A DNA stretch of 64,000 nt from assembly GCF_000452705.1 (NCBI RefSeq), contig NZ_CP007014.1, positions 2,480,001-2,544,000 on the forward strand. The letters run 5' to 3'. This document shows positions 60,677 to 64,000 of this stretch, in pieces. The position numbers and the translations under genes are program-made. A model generated the notes under the pieces. The model had not been told where the DNA came from, did no database searches, and worked only from the letters and a program-made list of their open reading frames with translations. The first letter of the stretch is position 1; the number at the start of each line of letters is the position of its first letter. This stretch comes from Pseudomonas syringae CC1557 (GTDB lineage: Bacteria > Pseudomonadota > Gammaproteobacteria > Pseudomonadales > Pseudomonadaceae).

Positions 60677-61774
60677 ATGAGCGAGATAAACAAACAGGGT
60701 TCAGCGTCGTTCGATATAGGCAATCTGAAACTGAAGAACAGGTTCGCGCTTGCGCCCATGACGCGGGTCAGCGCGACTGAGCAGGGCAGTGCAACACCCA
60801 ACATGGCCCGGTATTACGAGCGGTTCGCCAAAGGCGGTTTCGGTCTGATTATCACCGAGGGAAACTACACCGATCAAAGTTTTTCCCAAGGATACCCGTT
60901 CCAGCCGGGTATCACCGACGACGAGCAAGCCTTGGCATGGCGCACCACCACCGATGCAGTTCATCGTCATGGCAGTGCCGTGATTGCGCAGATCATGCAC
61001 GCAGGGGCGCTCAGTCAGGCCAATCGCTTCGTCAACGACGCCGCTGGCCCCTCGGCCATTCGCCCGAAAGGCGAACAAATGGCGTTCTATTACGGCGAAG
61101 GTCACTACCGGGTCCCACGGGCTATGAGTGACAAGGATATCGCCGATGTCATTCAGGGGTTCGTCCGTGCCACGCAACTGGCTATCGGGACTGCGGGTTT
61201 TGACGGTGTCGAGATTCATGGCGCGAACGGCTATCTGCTCGATCAGTTTCTGACCGATTACACCAATCAGCGCACAGATCAATGGGGCGGTGATGTTGCC
61301 CAGCGTCTGCGACTTACACTCGATGTCATCGCCGAGGTAAAAAAGGCCGCCGGGCAGGCACCGGTTGGCGTGCGTATTTCCCAAGGCAAGGTCAACGATT
61401 TTCAGCATAAATGGGCGGGAGGCGAGCGCGACGCCGACATTATTTTCAGCGCGCTGGCCGATGCCGGAGTCGATTACATCCATGTAACCGAGCACGAGGC
61501 CTGGCAGCCAGCGTTTGCTCAGGGTGACGCCAGCCTGGTCAGCTTGGCCCGTCGCTACGCGCCTGGTGTTGCGCTGATCGCCAATGGCGGGTTGCACGAT
61601 CCGGAAAAAGCCGAACAGGCACATCGCGATGGTGCGGACCTCATCGCAGTGGGCAAGGCCGCGCTGGCAAACCCGGACCTTCCACGGTTGCTGCTCGAAG
61701 GCGAGGCAATCCGTGACTTTGATCCAGCTATCCTCGGGCCGATTGCAAACCTTAAAGACAGTGAACTGAGCTAG
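60677..61774 (+). CDS. NADH:flavin oxidoreductase, old yellow enzyme family
   Basis: 365-aa FMN TIM-barrel ene-reductase, which reduces activated alkenes with NAD(P)H. Marks are RFALAPMTRVSA at the N-terminus, QIMHAGALSQ, the substrate-binding EIHGANGYLLDQFL (His and Asn of HxxN), TDQWGGDVAQRLRL, and IANGGLHDPEKAEQAH. ATG at 60677 follows GTGAGG 11 bases upstream and gives the expected N-terminus; the longer reading adds 113 codons that overlap the regulator gene on the other strand. Its physiological substrate is unknown. Confidence 0.9.
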   Translation: MSEINKQGSASFDIGNLKLKNRFALAPMTRVSATEQGSATPNMARYYERFAKGGFGLIITEGNYTDQSFSQGYPFQPGITDDEQALAWRTTTDAVHRHGSAVIAQIMHAGALSQANRFVNDAAGPSAIRPKGEQMAFYYGEGHYRVPRAMSDKDIADVIQGFVRATQLAIGTAGFDGVEIHGANGYLLDQFLTDYTNQRTDQWGGDVAQRLRLTLDVIAEVKKAAGQAPVGVRISQGKVNDFQHKWAGGERDADIIFSALADAGVDYIHVTEHEAWQPAFAQGDASLVSLARRYAPGVALIANGGLHDPEKAEQAHRDGADLIAVGKAALANPDLPRLLLEGEAIRDFDPAILGPIANLKDSELS

Positions 61775-61885
61775 TGGTCTCTCAATAGCATCAGCGCTGG
61801 CCGGGTGTGCGACTCCGACAGAGAACGACGCATCCCGGCGAGCTCAGCCGCTACCCCGGCGACAGCATACGTGTCAGGCGGGTGC

Positions 61886-63745
61886 TCATGCCTGATCAAC
61901 CGGCTCGGCCACGCCCTGATCCTCGCCCAGAAAACCGCCGCTCTGGTGATGCCAAAGCCGTGCGTAAACACCATTCTTTCCGAGCAGCTCGGCGTGGGTG
62001 CCCTGTTCTATGATGCGTCCTTCATCCATGACGATCAGCCGATCCATGGCCGCAATCGTGGACAATCGATGGGCGATGGCAATCACGGTCTTGCCCTGCA
62101 TCATTTCATCGAGGCTTTCCTGAATGGCCACTTCGACCTCCGAATCCAGGGCGCTGGTGGCCTCGTCAAGCAGCAGGATCGGAGCGTTCTTCAGCATCAC
62201 CCGGGCAATCGCAACACGTTGACGCTGGCCGCCCGAAAGCTTGATACCGCGCTCACCCACCAGCGTGTCATAGCCGCTATGACCTTGCTTATCGCTTAAC
62301 TGGCTGATGAACCCATCGGCCTGCGCATTGGCGGCGGCGCTGCGGATTTGCGCATCAGTCGCATCGGGTCGTCCATAGGCGATGTTGTCACGGATGGAGC
62401 GGTGCAGCAGGGAAGTGTCCTGGGTGACCATGCCGATGGCGCTGCGCAGGCTGTCCTGGGTGACATGCGCGATGTTTTGCCCATCGATACGAATCTCACC
62501 TTCGTCCACATCGTAGAAGCGCAACAGCAGATTGATCAGGGTGGATTTCCCGGCACCCGAGCGGCCCACCAGCCCGATTTTCTCGCCCGCACGAATGCTC
62601 AGGCTGAGGTTGTCGAGTACCTGACGTTCGCCATTGTAGTTAAAGCCCACATTGTCGAAGGTTACCGCGCCACCTGTTGTGATCAGGGCAGTAGCGTCGG
62701 GCGCATCCTGCACCTTGGGGCCGCGGGTCAGGGTTGCCATGCCGTCCTGCACGGTGCCGATGTTCTCGAACAACGAGGTCATCTGCCACATGATCCAGTG
62801 CGACATGCCATTGATGCGCAGCGCCATGGCGGTAATGGCCGCCACGGCACCTGTGCCGACCTGCCCTTGATGCCACAGCCACAGTGCGTAACCGCCGGCG
62901 GCCATGATCAGTGCAACCACCAATGCCTGATTGACGATTTCGAACTGGCTGACCAGGCGCATCTGGCGTAAGCCGGTCTGCTTGAAATCTTCCATTGCCG
63001 CGCGCGCAAAATGCGCTTCACGTTTCGAGTGAGAGAACAGCTTCACGGTCGTGATGTTGGTGTAGGCATCGGAGATACGCCCGGTCATCGATGACCGCGC
63101 ATTGGCCTGCTCCTGACCGACCTTGCCCAGGCGGGGCACGAAGTACAGCATGGCCAGCCCGAACAACACGATCCAGGCAATGAAAGGCAGCATCAGCTTC
63201 AGGTCGAAGCCGCCAGCCAGGGCGATGATTGCGATGAAATACACGCCGATCCCGGGTGCGATCTCGATGAGGGTAAACAGCACATCGCGCACGGACAGCG
63301 CAGTCTGCATCACCTTGGTCGTGACCCGGCCGGAGAACTCATCGGAAAAGAACGAAAGACTCTGCCGCAGCATCAGGCGGTGGAAATCCCAGCGCAGCCG
63401 CAGCGGCAGGTTGATTGCCAACACCTGATGCTGAACCATCGTGCGCAACGCCACCAGCGCAATGCTGGCCAGCAATATAATACCGATGCTCCACAGTACG
63501 CGGCTCTCCTGCAAGGCCGCCTCGCCACCGGCCTGCCAGGTCGAGAGCAGATCCACGACCTGCCCGAGGAAAGAAAACAGCCAGGCCTCGTAGAGCGATA
63601 CGCCAGCACTGAGCAGCGCAAGCGCAAGGATGTACCCGCGGGCACCCCGCGTGCAGGCCCAGAGGAACCGAGTCAGGCCGTCGGGCGGCGGCGGTACTTC
63701 GTCGGGCGGGAAGGGGTCGAGCCATTTCTCAAATGCACGAAGCAT
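61886..63745 (-). CDS. ABC exporter, fused membrane and ATPase domains (MsbA-like)
   Basis: 619-aa half-transporter. Six membrane segments (residues about 30-330, with RLRWDFHRLMLRQSLSFFSDEFSGRV as the second coupling region) precede the nucleotide-binding domain: Walker A GRSGAGKST, Q-loop MVTQDTSLLHRSIRDNIAYG, signature [16 protein letters not shown], Walker B ILLLDEATSALD, switch IAHRLSTI. It would act as a homodimer, moving lipids, peptides or drugs outwards. GGAG six bases before the ATG at 63745 fixes the start. Substrate not visible; no partner gene next to it. Confidence 0.88.
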   Translation of the reverse strand: MLRAFEKWLDPFPPDEVPPPPDGLTRFLWACTRGARGYILALALLSAGVSLYEAWLFSFLGQVVDLLSTWQAGGEAALQESRVLWSIGIILLASIALVALRTMVQHQVLAINLPLRLRWDFHRLMLRQSLSFFSDEFSGRVTTKVMQTALSVRDVLFTLIEIAPGIGVYFIAIIALAGGFDLKLMLPFIAWIVLFGLAMLYFVPRLGKVGQEQANARSSMTGRISDAYTNITTVKLFSHSKREAHFARAAMEDFKQTGLRQMRLVSQFEIVNQALVVALIMAAGGYALWLWHQGQVGTGAVAAITAMALRINGMSHWIMWQMTSLFENIGTVQDGMATLTRGPKVQDAPDATALITTGGAVTFDNVGFNYNGERQVLDNLSLSIRAGEKIGLVGRSGAGKSTLINLLLRFYDVDEGEIRIDGQNIAHVTQDSLRSAIGMVTQDTSLLHRSIRDNIAYGRPDATDAQIRSAAANAQADGFISQLSDKQGHSGYDTLVGERGIKLSGGQRQRVAIARVMLKNAPILLLDEATSALDSEVEVAIQESLDEMMQGKTVIAIAHRLSTIAAMDRLIVMDEGRIIEQGTHAELLGKNGVYARLWHHQSGGFLGEDQGVAEPVDQA

Positions 63746-63826
63746 GGTGATCTCCATAACGAACCTGTGAAGATTCTGGCACTTAAAGGCTGTTTTGAGG
63801 GCTTTTAAGGCGCGGCCGGTCATTCA

Positions 63827-64000
63827 TCACGAAATGCTGTAAGCGTTGAACGCCTTGCCTTGTTGCAGGGCAGTGATGATGTTTTTACGGGTTACCGGCA
63901 GTTCGCTGCCTTCATTGTCGACAAAGCTTGTCTCTTGCAGTTCGGCTGCATCGCCTTCACCAACAAAGGTAAAGCCGAGAAACTCCAGAGCTTCGCGGTC
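63827..64000 (-). CDS. Unidentified protein, C-terminal fragment
   Basis: The frame is open from the right edge to TGA at 63829-63827, giving 57 residues that begin DREALEFLGFTFVGEGD and end KAFNAYSIS. Composition is acidic and soluble, with no membrane segment. I do not recognise the family. It is upstream of the exporter gene in the same direction, 82 bp from its start, so the two could share an operon. Confidence 0.5.
   Translation of the reverse strand, partial: DREALEFLGFTFVGEGDAAELQETSFVDNEGSELPVTRKNIITALQQGKAFNAYSIS

Overview
The window reads as a chromosomal segment of a fluorescent Pseudomonas, most likely of the P. syringae group. This is inferred from Pseudomonas-type proteins (MvaT, MexEF-OprN, PcaD, an AlkB near GalU/Gor) and the treYZ/glgA/glgX arrangement; no database search was possible. 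Coding density is high. No rRNA, tRNA, CRISPR array or insertion sequence was recognised. Both edge genes are cut.

Left part (1-4130, mostly + strand): a MmcQ/YjbR fragment, pcaD, a LysR regulator carrying an in-frame 21-bp tandem duplication, an azoreductase and a secreted alpha/beta hydrolase.

4066-18184 (- strand): ten tightly packed, co-directional genes. From the promoter end they are glgA, treZ, malQ, treY, a DUF2934 gene, glgX, then an acyl-CoA dehydrogenase-like gene, a PIG-L deacetylase, a NodS-like methyltransferase and a family-2 glycosyltransferase. The first part makes and trims alpha-1,4-glucan and converts it to trehalose, an osmoprotectant. The last four genes are an uncharacterised, translationally coupled cassette whose enzyme classes resemble those of Nod-factor assembly (glycosyl transfer, deacetylation, N-methylation, acyl chemistry). 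I regard it as the best candidate for an undescribed system here.

18793-31214: a GNAT acetyltransferase and a 57-residue gene, then a + strand run gnd-zwf-HAD-GH15 that could feed glucose from glucans or trehalose into NAD(P)H-producing steps. Next come a DUF1883/60-aa/alkB operon on the - strand, two small lipoproteins, galU, gor and an orphan PAS histidine kinase.

31225-37961: a divergent pair of a KfrA-like coiled-coil DNA-binding protein and a tyrosine recombinase, sharing an AT-rich promoter with two 23-bp inverted repeats. Then ahpC-ahpF, gloA, a secreted unknown protein and mvaT with a TTG start.

38456-47802: a TPR/HEAT protein, the mexE-mexF-oprN efflux operon without a local mexT, and an HBM-type chemoreceptor.

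47827-63745: three consecutive ABC importers (ectoine-type, peptide-type and polar-amino-acid-type), a divergent LysR/old-yellow-enzyme pair and an MsbA-like ABC exporter. The right edge holds the C-terminus of an unidentified protein.
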